DNA from: Paramecium octaurelia
Lineage: Eukaryota > Ciliophora > Oligohymenophorea > Peniculida > Parameciidae
Assembly (NCBI GenBank): GCA_905182995.1
Contig: CAJJDP010000017.1
Coordinates: forward strand, 405,331-469,330
Direction: 5' to 3'
Length of the DNA: 64,000 nucleotides
Position numbers and translations under genes: made by a program. This document shows positions 37,912 through 49,653 of the stretch, in pieces (within the stretch, counting starts at the first letter, position 1; each line of letters begins with the position of its first letter). The notes beneath the pieces were generated by a model. That model had not been told where the DNA came from and made no database searches. It saw only the letters and a list, made by a program, of their open reading frames with translations.

Positions 37912-39905
37912 TCAAAATTATTATAATTCAGGTTAACTTTATTTTCTTAATTCTTACGAATCAATCATTTTCATCTCCGATTCTATATGCTACACATCTT
38001 GGAATGGGTTCTTCTCTTCTACTGACAATTCCAATTTCAATTTTTGTGATTACTTAATTTATTCTTCATATTGTTTGTTCTCTTTCTCTTTTTCTTTTTC
38101 CTTCTCTATTTCTTTCTCAATGTCAACTTCCACCTTCTTTTAATTGGATTTCTAAATGTTATTATCATCATCATCCTCAATCAAATTAACTAAGTCAGAA
38201 TCCTTATGATTATTTACGACTAACACTTCACTATGTGACATTTTAACACTCTCAGGCTGTCCATCTCCAATATTTAAATTCTATTATTGCTAATCATCTA
38301 AATCCTCTTCTTCTTAACTGACATCGAAAGGAGAGTGTATTTATTATAGAAATATTCTGGATGATCTATTTTACCTTTAGATTAAAGCATAAAAATGATC
38401 AATTTCTATTTTGCTTAATTATATTTCCACTGAATTAAGTATCTCCAAATAAGCCTATAATAATTCTATAAATTTACATCAATATTAATATATCCACTTG
38501 TATAAGTTTCTGGGTATTTCTTCATTATAATGTCTGAAATCTCATTCTTTTTCTTCATTATCTATTGGTTGATATTACTCAGTTATTCTACAGTTAGGAT
38601 CTAATAGTTTTCCATCAAAGTTTTAAAGATACTTCTTACTCTAGCACTAGTCGTTGTTTCAGTTTCATTTTCAACATCGGCTAAATAGATGGCTGCCATC
38701 TCTACTTATTCATTTGATGATAAACCAAAGATTCTATTTGACAGATTTTACTTTAACTATTATTAAGTTAGTATCTCATCTGTCAATAAGAACTCTTCAA
38801 CTTATTAAATTGAAATCTTCAATCCAATCAAATTCAATTTGACTTATCTTGCAATAGCTAAAATATCATTTTTATCCACATTGATAAATTTCTTTTTTTA
38901 CATTTCGATTTCTTCTTATAATTATCCTTATTCTTCAGGAGGTTGAGGTCCATTGTTTTTTATAAGGATAGTTCTTTTTGATTAGTATTTTTAGAGTTTT
39001 TCTAATTCATATTCTCTTTACAAAGTTTCAAATTGTCTCTTTTGTTCAGCAATCCTTTTTTCAAGATTCTCTATTTATTCTTAATGATCTGCCTACAGTT
39101 TTTGCATTTGGTTTTCCAAATACTTATTCTTTTGTCTTTCATTTCTCAAATCAACCATGGCTTGATCATAACCCAACTGCAATTATTCTTCAATCTTCTT
39201 ATTATCTTTCTGTTGAGGTCTTTCAAGAAAATATGTATCTTTCTTTTTTAGTTCTGCAATCTCCAATAGTAATTATGCATTAAGATTCTTGATTTATTTA
39301 TATTTATTTAAGATTGCATTATATTTAATGTTCATTTTACTGTAATTATTCTAAATCTAATAAATTTTCAGTACTTGTGTTTATATAACTGACTATTCCA
39401 ATTGCTAAATTAATTACGTCATTCTCATATTGTCTTCACTAAGAGACATACACAGTCCTTCTACGTTGTTTTTGTTCTATGGACTCTGCAATTGATTGAT
39501 ATATGATGTTTATTCCTATAATTATTGTTGCAATTTAAGGTTCATGTCCTACATAAATGTTTAATATACTTCCAACTTTGTGATTTTCTCCAAAAACCCT
39601 TACTTTATTCTAACATTATTCTTCTGAGGAACACTCTCCTCTTTTAAAAAGGATTGCACTTCTCTCTTGAAATATTAATTTTTAGATTAAAACTGTCGCA
39701 ATGCTAATTTTAATTGATTGTTTTCTTATTTCAGATTTTAAACTTCCTCATAAAGACTCTCTTTGTCATGAATTATATATTTAGCTCTCATTTTACTGGC
39801 TTCCGCATTATCAAGCGTTCTATTTCTCGAATTTAAATTAAATCTATTCAATTGCTTTAAAGATTGCACTTGATGTGATTTCTATATTTATGATAATGAT
39901 AGCAT
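37912..39905 (-). CDS. large coiled-coil protein (B)
   Basis: About 650 aa, with introns not all resolved (frame requires small introns whose summed length is 2 mod 3). It is coiled coil over most of the length (RAKYIIHDKESLYEEVQNLKQ region at the N-terminus). An acidic stretch of Asp/Glu near residue ~560 and a run of Lys-Glu pairs (EKEIEKEKEKEKE) precede a Gln-rich C-terminus. It resembles centriolar or fibre-associated proteins in overall style only. It is tandem to coiled-coil protein A and may be an old relative, but I saw no aligned repeat between them. Confidence 0.6.
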
Positions 39906-39963
39906 CCTTTTATTATATAATTAATTATCAAATTACAACATTTATATGAGCTATTCAAAATAA

Positions 39964-40188
39964 ATGCATCATTCTCATCAAAAAGAATAAGACATTCATA
40001 ATGATAACCCCAAAACCTTTAATTCATTCCTAACTTACCTTTCTTACTCAAAAGGCGAAAATGGAAAAAGATTAGAAATTAATCATTTCAAAGCAAAAAC
40101 AATTATTATTATAAATATAGGTAGCAACCTATACTTAACACTGCATTTTGAATGGATCTCAGAATCAATAGGTAATTTAAATTACTGA
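39964..40188 (+). CDS. small hypothetical protein
   Basis: An intron-free frame of 74 codons (ATG 39964, TGA 40186). The N-terminus is His/Gln/Asp rich and the C-terminal half alternates hydrophobic residues in a strand-like way (KTIIIINIGSNLYLTLHFEW). Skipping the stop through an intron at about 40172-40192 would extend it into the 3' end of the SF-assemblin gene, which I consider unlikely. Confidence 0.4.
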
Positions 40189-40261
40189 TAAGTATATAAG
40201 TAATACTAAGATAATAATTGGGAAAGCAAATTACAATTATAAAATGCTAACTTAATTCAAA

Positions 40262-41157
40262 TCACTTTTTTAATGAGTTTTCTACTCTATTACATGTCTC
40301 GTTGACTAACCTAATAATTGTTCTCTCTGTTTCCTCCCTTTGGTATTTCTCTTCAGCTAATTACAATGATAAAATGCTTGTTATTTCCTGAATCATCATT
40401 TGCATCTGATTCTGAGATTCTTACCTCTATTATTTCTCCGTATTTATTGTTTCTTAAACTGAGAGAACTTATTCTCCTATTCTACCTATAATATTCTAGC
40501 AATACACATCTCTTTAAATATATAAGTTCCTTACCTTTCTCTTCTTTCGTTTTCAACATTCTCTCTTAATTCATGCATCTTATTTGTAAGATCTTAAGAG
40601 TACTGTGCCTCAGTTTCTTGTCTGTATTACCTTTATCTTAATAATTGCATTTTGATATAATGGGATTATTCATCAATCTAATTTGTAATTTTGGCTTAAT
40701 TATCTATTCTCCTTATTTTGTCCTTCATTAATTCATTCTTAACATGTGTCTCTAATTGTTTCAAATCTTTCTTCTTAAAATTATCATTATTATTCTATCA
40801 ATAAATTTTATTTAAATACATTTCTAACATTTTATTCATTTGATAACATCTCACTTATCCTATTCAACTAATTTTATAATGATGTGATTCTTTGTAAATC
40901 ATTTTTATGAGCTTTCTAAAACTTTTCATCAATCTAATTTAATTTTTCCTCATAAACTTCTTTTTTGAAGGAATATTAATCATTTATTTGTATTTATGAA
41001 TGCTTAAATCTAATCTCCTCAATGTGTGCTCTACTACCAGAACCTATATAATTTTGGAGATCTGCTTACTTGAACTTCTATAAATTGGAGATAAAATCTA
41101 TGATGAGTTTGTGTTTTTGGTTGAATTAGGTGATAAATAAATTTTACTATTTAACAT
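40262..41157 (-). CDS. SF-assemblin family protein
   Basis: 273 aa with introns of 26, 25 and 23 nt. It has a Ser/Asn/Thr-rich head (SPNSTKNTNSSQ), then an uninterrupted helical rod, and a C-terminal end EETERTIIRLVNETCNRVE that matches the conserved SF-assemblin terminus. Length (about 270 residues) and head-rod layout fit. SF-assemblins polymerise into striated rootlet (kinetodesmal) fibres attached to basal bodies. Identity rests on overall layout and the terminal motif. Confidence 0.7.
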
Positions 41158-41661
41158 AAAAAATATAAAAATGCAAATTATTTTTTTAAATCTAGATAAT
41201 TATAAGTATCCAATTTGTAAACCATATTGAATGAAACCTATTAAGATAAGAAAAATAAAAAAAAATAATTTTTTTGAAAAAAAAGTATTTATCTTATCAA
41301 TTCAAAAAATATTGTTTGGATATAATAAATCATATTAAAGTTATGTATAATATTGACATATTTAGTATTAATTATTATAAGTTAATGAAACTTATTATTA
41401 GGTTTTGCATTAATAAAAAAATAAATTATAAGTTATTCATAAAAAATAGGTTATTAAAAATTTGATTAACTATGAGGAACTCAATTTAATAACAAATTTT
41501 ATAACATTAAGGATTCAAACTTTACTAAATACTTATATAGAAGCGAATAAATATTTTATTACAAAAATGAACTTATTAATTCTACCATAATATAAAGTTA
41601 TTAGACGAATGTTATGATAATGATAATAAATACAGATGCGATGACTTAATCTATAAAAATA
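41158..41661. other. very AT-rich intergenic region
   Basis: About 500 nt of extremely AT-rich DNA between two minus-strand genes. Short frames here have homopolymer-driven Lys/Ile/Asn composition and no coding character. Confidence 0.6.
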
Positions 41662-42834
41662 TCATCTTCCTAAGCTTTTAATCACTTCGCTGGTAAATTG
41701 ATCTGTTGTAGCATTACCACCAATATCTTTGGTTTTAATCTAAAAACAATAGAAAAAATTGATTACATTTTTGTCTTAAATTGTATGTTAAACAGCTCTG
41801 CAAATTTAATCAGCAAAGTTTGGTAAACCTAGATGTCTTAATAAAAGAGTGGAAGAAACAAGCATGGCAGAAGGATTCACAACATTTTTGCCTAGAATAT
41901 ATAACATTATTATTACCTGCAATATCTCTTCCTGTATGTCTACATCCTTGGGAAAAGAGAGCGTGATCTTTACCAATTGATGCTCCAGCAGCCATACCAA
42001 CTCCTCCAGTGATACCAGCCACAACATTTTATACAATAGATCCATAGAGATTTGGCATGACCATCACATCAAATTGTGTTGGATTTTTGACCAATTACAT
42101 ACAACAATTATCAATGATCATTTCTTCATATTTAATAAATGAGTATCTTTGAGCCACTTCTCTGCAGGCTTATAAGAATAGACCATCGACGAGCTTCATG
42201 ATATTAGCCTTATGGACAGCTGTGACCTTTCTTCTGCCACTAAGATGAGCGAACTCAAATGCATATTCAGCTATTCTTAGAGATGCTTATTTAGTGGTCA
42301 CTTTGATTGATTCTACGACTCCTGGATAGACTTCGTGTTCGACACCTGAGTATTCACCTGCGAGATAGTTAATTATGATATTTACCTTCTGTATTTTCTC
42401 TTATCACGACTATGTCTGTATTATTATGTCTTTGTTTTATTCCTTCAACAGAGAAGGCAAAAGTAATATTGGAATATAAGTCTAAGTATTTGTAGAACTT
42501 GTAGTTGTCTGTGTATTTTTAATTCTTCTCAGTCATCACACCCAAAAGAATGCATTCATTTTTTCTTAGTTGTCTTTTTGAATCGTCATTCTCGAAATTG
42601 AAATTGTCTAACACATCGAATTTGATTGGAACGTGTAATGCTTCGAAGACAGTCCTTACGCTATCTAGAAATTTGCTATATTTCATTACTTGTTATTTCA
42701 GGTCCAATACCTACTCCAGGAATCAAGGTGACATTTTTTAATGCTCCTTCCCCAGGCTTTTATAAATAGTTTTAAGACCATGCACCTCGGAGTTAAGGAT
42801 TTTAACGAAAAGCTGATCTAATGCAATTCCTCAT
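41662..42834 (-). CDS. NAD-dependent isocitrate dehydrogenase subunit, mitochondrial
   Basis: 355 aa with four introns (25, 28, 25 and 27 nt). It starts with an Arg-rich, amphipathic presequence ([13 protein letters not shown]) for mitochondrial import. IDH/IPMDH motifs follow: the nucleotide site near [22 protein letters not shown], and the C-terminal [11 protein letters not shown]. It oxidises isocitrate to 2-oxoglutarate in the TCA cycle. Lys and Asp positions of the active site ([16 protein letters not shown]) are present, so it may be the catalytic subunit. The frame closes exactly across all introns. Confidence 0.93.
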
Positions 42835-42997
42835 AAATAAATTTTTATAAAATATATTTATATCATGATTATGCTCATAGGAACCCCCATATCATAGAAT
42901 AATTCATATTATTATTATAAATTATTATTATATAATTTATTATTTATGTCATAATATAATATATATATTATAACTCTATTAGTTAGTCATTGTGATT

Positions 42998-44136
42998 TCA
43001 TTTATCTCTAGCCATGCAAGTAAACAAACTGGCAATCCTCTAGAACACAGTTCTATCCGCTATATTACTTTTTTGTTAAGAAGCAATTTATTAAGGATGA
43101 TAACTCGCTTGGGTTTCATCTGAATACGAATTCGAGGACTCTTCAACTTTTGCCTTATTTTAATCATCTCTTGTTAGAAATGGATGCAAGAATATCTGAT
43201 TCAACGAGATCCTCTCATTGGGATTGGGATTTAGCATCTTCAAAATTAAGTCCTTTGCTTATGGATCCAAAATTGTAAATTTGGGCTCTGTGAATATCAG
43301 AATCTACTCTATCATTTCTGCTTCAGTACCTACCATATCTAGATTCTTTTATACCTGTTATTATTGGCTTTTTTTCAAGCATCCAATACAGTAAGCATCC
43401 CAAGCTCCAGATGTCCACTGAATAAGTTTGAGGGTAGTTCCTCAATATTTCTGGAGCCATGAACTCATAAGTCCCACTAAAATTACTAATGATGTCTATA
43501 TGAGTAGCCAAACCGAAGTCACACAATTTCACATTTTTTTTATGGTCTATCAACACATTACTTGGTTTTATGTCTCGGTGAATGATGCCTTATGAATGTA
43601 GGTATTGCAGAGCATTACACAATTGCAATATCACCTATTTGGGATCAATACACAAATTTGTTGTCAAGTGACCATATTCTAAGTTTGTTTTAATAATATA
43701 CTTGCATATTCCAGTACCAAATATAAATTATCATCTTACTCCAGAAATTACAATAATTAAATTATGTATTTATGCTTAAGTAGCTTATGAATTTTGAGTT
43801 CCCTGTTCCCATTATATTTATTGATTTTTTTTATTGCAAAATTATATCCATTCAGTTATTTTAAATAAACTTATCCAAAACTTCCTGACCCTATCAAATC
43901 CATCTCATCATTCAATTAACTTAAAGAGACCTTCGGAACTAATTCAAATAAACCATTACAAACCAAATAATGGTATCCTTCCCTACCAAATTACCAATCA
44001 TTATTTACCAATCAAAATCCCTACATTTAGTTGAACAGTAAAATGCGTTTGAACAGCTATCACAAGTGACTTGAGTTCCATTCAAAATCGAATTATAAGG
44101 TATATCTCTGCTACATTTCGAATTTTGGCAATTCAT
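42998..44136 (-). CDS. MYND zinc finger-protein kinase fusion
   Basis: 354 aa with three introns (26, 23 and 25 nt). Residues 1-50 form a MYND-type finger: CQNSKCSRD, CDSCSNAFYCSTKCRDFDW, YHYLVC, giving the expected C-C-C-C/C-C-H-C order. The kinase domain (~70-320) has GSGSFGQVYL, FAIKK, IHRDIKPSN, CDFGLA, GTYEFMAPEI and DIWSLGC, all catalytic residues intact. The C-terminal ~40 residues are polar. MYND fingers bind Pro-rich peptides, so the finger may recruit substrates. The same frame runs through both domains, with introns inside each and none separating them unnaturally. Confidence 0.9.
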
Positions 44137-44997
44137 TTGAAGTTTCAGAAAGGAAAATTTATTAACTAAAATAACAAATACATTTTTAAAGTATTATAAT
44201 TCATTCACTTATAATCATTACTCAAAGATATTGTTGCTCCTTTCTTCATCTAATTACTTCTTGCCGATTCTCCTGCATCAGAACATTATATTCCATATAA
44301 ATCTTGAATCGTCATAACTTCTCTATTTGTGCTAACTACATATAAATCTCGTGAGTTATTTCAAGCCAGTTGACATCCCTGCTATTTTAAATTAAATCAG
44401 GCATTCAATAACTATCTCTTAATTCATTCTCTAATTATTGTCTCTACAACGCTTTTGTCCAAATATGCTGAATTTGACACTTTCACATTAAAGAACATTA
44501 GTAATAATATAATAATGACATATACTAAAGAATGCTAATCAATAATCATTGAATAAACAGATTTGCAATATATTTTATTTCGGTTTATTTACAAATTAAT
44601 TTATTTTATGATTAATAAAAATTAACTTTTTCAAGTATTTCTTTATTATAAATAGTACCTTGTTAATTGAAGATTGAATACAATTAAATTACTATCAATA
44701 TATAATATGGCTGCAATCCATTAATAGGCATATATTGATAACAATTAAAATATCATATTTAAGAATGTAGTAAACAAAAACATAAGATTTTATTATTCTA
44801 TATGCTTGCATTGTATTAGTAATACTCTTTTATTTTTATGATCGTTTTTATGATCTATAAAGGAAACATTTAAGTAATTTAAAATATAAATAAGATGATC
44901 ATTTTTTTAAATTAGTTATTAAAAGAAAGATATTTTGAATTTATTTAGCTGCAAATTTATATTTATTATTTTTATTCAGATAAGTCTGAATACTCAC
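44137..44997. other. intergenic with possible coding relic
   Basis: About 860 nt between divergent genes. Minus-strand 44222-44482 holds a protein-like stretch with three internal TGA codons (listed separately). The rest is AT rich and featureless. Confidence 0.45.
44222..44482 (-). pseudogene. possible relic of a helical protein gene
   Basis: One 87-codon frame reads as helical, Gln/Glu-rich protein (LQRQQLENELRDSY, MPDLIQNSRDVNWLEIT, RFKIYMEYNVLMQENRQEVIR), broken by TGA at 44405-44407, 44312-44314 and 44246-44248 before TGA at 44222-44224. No simple intron set removes them. CGA to TGA changes would explain all three. In AT-rich DNA this may also be chance. Confidence 0.25.
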
Positions 44998-45588
44998 ATG
45001 CTTTCATCTCCTGTTGAAACAAGATTCAAAAATAATAGGGAATCTATGTCGAACATAATAATCAATAAACAAGAGCAGCCAAACAATGTTCAATTGAAGA
45101 AATCTCATTAATATTCATAAAGTCACCAAATTTTGGATTAACAAATAGATGAAAATCATTTTTTTATTCCCAAATACAGTTTGAGAAGAGTTAAATATTC
45201 TGATTAAAATAGTAAAACTGCATTTTCTAATTACTTAGTTATGAAAAACTAAACAATAGAAAAATCATTATAATCCTAGTTAATCGATAAGTATTTGCAT
45301 GAGAACAGCATTCATCTTCACCGAATTAAGCCTTTAAAGTAAATTGCCTTCAAAGAATTAGTATCCTCTTCATAGGCTAATAAGAAAATAAAAAAATAAG
45401 GGAATATGAACACAGAACCAAACTAGGATAAAAAAACACTACCCGTAATGCCTTAGTCTAAATCATCTCAAGTTGTTGCTGATTTATACAAATTCACCTT
45501 TTATAGTCCCAAGACTTAGGAGAATAAACTTAGATTGCCTAAGGAATTCTTAATTCAACCCTGCAGCAAAAAAAAATATTTTATATGA
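44998..45588 (+). CDS. hypothetical Gln/Ser/Lys-rich protein
   Basis: Intron-free frame of 196 aa from ATG 44998 to TGA 45586. Polar and basic, with clusters of Ser/Gln and Lys. No signal, membrane or coiled-coil region stands out, suggesting a disordered protein. The next gene has a similar composition in the same orientation 65 nt downstream. No known family. Confidence 0.55.
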
Positions 45589-45653
45589 GTAAAGCTATGT
45601 ATCTAAAAATAATATATAAATTAATTATTAATTGTAAAATTCATAAGAATTTA

Positions 45654-46176
45654 ATGTCTGTGAAGAGAATAACATCTCCTTAAAGTAGCAAATGCCGCTC
45701 AAATGGTCGATGTCATGAGATTAAGACCAATTAGAAACTAGATTGTTTTATAAGTACAAATGGCAGCATTAATAAGGTATTCTAGTCAAAGGGTTATTAG
45801 TTTCTAGAGCAGTCGACATCAGTTAACTTATGCTACGGATCAAAGACATTTGAATTGCTTAACAAACAACACTTTACTTAAAGATAGAGATTCTAATCAG
45901 AGAAAATAAATCATTAATTAATTACTACAAGAGAACATAAAATTGAAAGAGCAAAATGATAAAAATAACAGATTAATAGAAATGTTAATCGATGATAGAA
46001 CGGATCTCAAACGAGTTACTAGTCTTCACATTCCTCATGAAAGAGATATTTAACAGTCAAAAACAAATTTTAGGCTTTAAAGTCCAAATTAAATGGAATT
46101 TACATTTTATAAAAGTCCTAGTAAAGGCTTGCCTAAAGAATTCTAGATAACTCCATCTCGGAAAATGTTTTTTTGA
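45654..46176 (+). CDS. hypothetical coiled-coil protein
   Basis: 163 aa with one 31-nt intron (gtattc...ttctag) after residue ~47, the longest intron I accept in this region. The N-terminus is basic with Cys (SSKCRSNGRCHEIK). The second half has a leucine-rich helix (INQLLQENIKLKEQNDKNNRLIEML). The tail is Ser/Pro rich. Without the intron an alternative frame is open to TGA near 45955, so the gene model is moderately sure. Confidence 0.5.
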
Positions 46177-46457
46177 GAATTAAGAAATACTGATATTTTA
46201 TTCAATATTTGCTCTATAATTATGCAAAATCAATAAATTTTCATCATTAGCCATTACTTATATAGGACAATAAGAACCAATCTATTTTAAGCACAAGCAA
46301 AATCAGTAATTAATTTATTTGTCATAAAATTGATTTATATTAGTTTTTTATAATGTTATTTTGATTATAAAACAATAGTAACTCTGAATATTTTAACTAA
46401 AAATTAAATTCTCTAAAAATTAGACCAAATAATAAAATTTTCAAACTATTTATATCA

Positions 46458-48629
46458 ATGGACAAGGATTAGGAAACAAAAAAGTTACACCCTTAGAGTG
46501 AATTATAAAATGTATAATGTAATTCTTCGACTGATGTAAAATTGGAGGAGATTGATTCATTTTGGAACTACAATCTTAAGTAGAATGGTTCCGTTAATAT
46601 AGAGGATTTATTCTAAATCTAAGCAGAGGACAATAGTACTCAGGAATAAATAGCTTCAAAACTAAAATTATTCTTGAAACCTCAAATTGAAAATGTAATT
46701 GTTAACTTCATGATTAGTTTTTGAAAGTGAATCGTAGAAATGTCAAACTAATTAAATATCCAAGGACTTAGTGGAACTCCAATTTAAGTGTTTAGACTAA
46801 GGTGGTCAAATAATTATAATCTTCAGAATAATAGGCCCCATATTTTCCTCATGATAATTAAGCTATTGTTCACAACATTGCGCCATAATTAATACATCAA
46901 TATACAAACTATTTAAAAATAGATCAAAACATAAAAGTAATAATTGTGTATAATATAGAGACAAGAAACCCAAGATCTAAATTTTAAGTACAATTTTACT
47001 TCAGAATTAAGAGAAAAATATAAACATGACGTTCTTAAAGTAAATAAACAATTGTGGAGATCCCCAGAAGGAGTCAAAGAAATGATTACCCTTAATAAAA
47101 AGTATGCGCTCAATCAAATGGACTTTAGTAAGATTATTATAATAAATTCTAGTTTAAATTTATTCTCAATATTTATATTTAATTGAAAAATAAAATATAT
47201 CAAAAATATCTTTGGAAGAAATATATGAGTACCTCTAAAAATAAATAATTAAAAAGAATGTAACTATAGAAATCAATTTAAATTCATTAATATAGATCTA
47301 TTTACAATTATAAAATAATCAGTTCTCTGAAATAAAGCAAACAATATTTTAAAAAGTAAATCTAATTCAATAATTTGATTTGACTGCAATTTAGAATCTA
47401 TCCTTTAAATCATTTAGAACAAACGAATATCTTTAAAAAGATTTTGCATTTATTTGCAACTCCTGCTCATTGTACAAAAATAAATGTAAATGTAAATTTA
47501 ATAACCATTTGGCTTAAATAAAAAATTTCTTAGAATTTTGTTGTATCTTAAATTAAAAACCAAACACAAAAAAACCATAATGGTGTTTAGATGTGATAAA
47601 AGCTAATGCTTAAAACCAATGTGGAGACAGATGTTACAAAAATAAGAACAACTTTGAGTTTTTAAGAAAGAAACCAAATAACAATGAATTAAACGAAGAA
47701 TTTTAACCTATTACAATTGATAGAGATCCATGTTTATTGGCTCAAATCTATTAATAGGATTGTATCTCAATTTTCACTTAAGCTAGATATAGATATAAGG
47801 AAATTAAAGAATAATATTTATAAGCACTTAAATAGATTCAGGAAAATCAAGACAAAGCAGCTCTTGTGAATTATCCATTTAATAATGCAAATTTGTATAT
47901 TCCATGTTGTCATCAATAAGACTTCAAATGTGAAAATTGTAATTGTGATCATTTTTGTTCAAAATATTGTGACTGTCAGCAAGATTGGTGTTCAAAAAAG
48001 CTAAAAGGATGTGCTTGCAAAGATAGATGCTCAATAGATAGCAAATGTTCTTGTAGAAGAGACAATGTAGAATGTGATCCATTAGTATGCAAATGCTGTA
48101 CTCTCGATTCAAATTTAGTTTGTTCAAACACATAGATTTTAATCAACAATGTCAAACCTACTTTATTAGGAAGATCAGGAGTATGCAATGGAATTGGAGT
48201 ATTTGCAAGGAATTATATAATGAAGGATGAATTAATAATTTTATACATAGGAGAAGTACTAATTGATGATGAAGATGAAATTCGAGATCAATTTGATGAT
48301 ACATTCACATTTTATAACTATTCTTTAAATGATGACAAATATTCTTTGGAAAGTAGATTCTGTGGAAATGAAAGCAGATTCATTAATCACAATAGCTCCA
48401 ATTTAATGAATTGTAAAACCAGACAAATATTTTCATCAGGTATTTAATAATACTAAATTTAGGAAAATTTTAGTTAGCCATCTATGCTCTCAAAGATATC
48501 TATCCAGAATAAGAGATACTGTTGAATTATAATGAAGGCGATCAAATTAATAGAGACCTGAATAATTGGGTTGATATCAACACTCAGTACTGGAATTATA
48601 GGTAAACTACCTTAATTGGAAAAAAATGA
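46458..48629 (+). CDS. Enhancer-of-zeste-like SET-domain histone methyltransferase
   Basis: 692 aa with introns of 23, 22, 25 and 23 nt. The C-terminal half carries the E(z) hallmark pair. A cysteine-rich CXC region (~470-550) has CENCNCDHFCSKYCDC, CACKDRCS and CSCRRD. A SET domain follows directly: NGIGVFARN, ILYIGEVL, ESRFINHNSSN and ILLNYNEG. Upstream is a further Cys cluster (CNSCSLYKNKCKCKF). E(z) enzymes methylate H3K27 (and K9 in Paramecium Ezl1) for gene and transposon silencing. Which paralogue this is cannot be told here. The N-terminal ~300 residues are Lys/Asn/Gln rich. Confidence 0.9.
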
Positions 48630-48785
48630 TTTATAATTTTTGTGATGATTCAAAGTAATATCATTAAAAAATTATTATTGTTTCATTTCTAATGATTAAA
48701 AGAGAGTTATTCATAAGCGGATAAGTACTTCCTCAGGTGAGTAAGAGAATTGTTGCATATATAAAGTAACTAGTAATATAGATAT

Positions 48786-49653
48786 TCAATTTATTACTTA
48801 ATACTTTTGAATTAGAACTTGAATTAATTAAAGAAGACTTTAAGCAAAACATTCCTATTTGAAATGATAAAGATTGATAATCAAATGTATCATTTCCTCA
48901 TTTTTTGTTTTTTATTCAAGTAGACTCTATTCTTTCATATTACAAAATTCTATAACTGCTCTTAAGTTTGCTTTCTTTAATACTTGATAATCATTTTATT
49001 CATTAGGGACATAACCATAACAAATATTTTTATTAAGCTAAAATACCATCTGTTTTAGATTTGTAAGTTCATCAGAGAAAATTAGCAGAGCATCTTTATA
49101 GTATTATTCTAAATTAGATATTTCTACTGTTTACATTAGCTATTTATATCCACATTATAAATTGGACTGGAAAACTCACATTTGTCAACTATATGATATT
49201 GATATTGAATTTAAGAGTCATCAATATTAATAAGAAATTTCTACTAGGATATTCCATCCTTATTTTTCATTTGAACTCTTTTCTAAAATTGACCCATCGA
49301 AGTTTACGATCCAGCAATATAGATTTAGAAATTCTTTGGATTTAGACATTGAAAACATATTCTCCTGTGGTTCCAGACATCAATTGAATGTTTATTTGTT
49401 ATTCTGTTGGGACCTGACTCCCAGTATACATTTTCAACCTTTTCATACTGAGAAATAAAATATTTATATTCCATACTATGATAAGCTACCTCTGCTACCC
49501 AAATATCATTCTAATATCCAATTTAATTTATACCTAAGTCCAAGTCATTCGTATTGCTTGCTCAGGATTCCATTGTCCTAAATATTTTGATTTACCTGAA
49601 ATATATAAAGCCTATTCAAATTCAACTTTGTAATGGATTTATAATTGGATCAT
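48786..49653 (-). CDS. starch-binding CBM20-domain protein with helical tail
   Basis: 273 aa with two 23-nt introns. Residues 1-90 form a CBM20 module: VEFEQALYISGKSKYLG, then GQWNPEQAIRM with the ligand tryptophan, WVAEVAYHSMEYKYFI and YWESGPNRI. The rest is a charged helical region (MKNKDGISQQKF..., LEQYYKDALLIFSDEL) without catalytic motifs. It thus binds glycogen or starch but does not hydrolyse it; similar CBM20 scaffold proteins exist in other protists and in animals. No signal peptide, so probably cytosolic. The frame closes exactly across both introns. Confidence 0.8.

Noticed and set aside
41274-41465. Plus-strand Lys/Ile/Asn frame
   Set aside because: Composition is what extreme AT richness gives; no coding features.
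41806-42045. Overlapping frames in the isocitrate dehydrogenase gene
   Set aside because: One is an exon of the enzyme read in part; the other frames are shadows.
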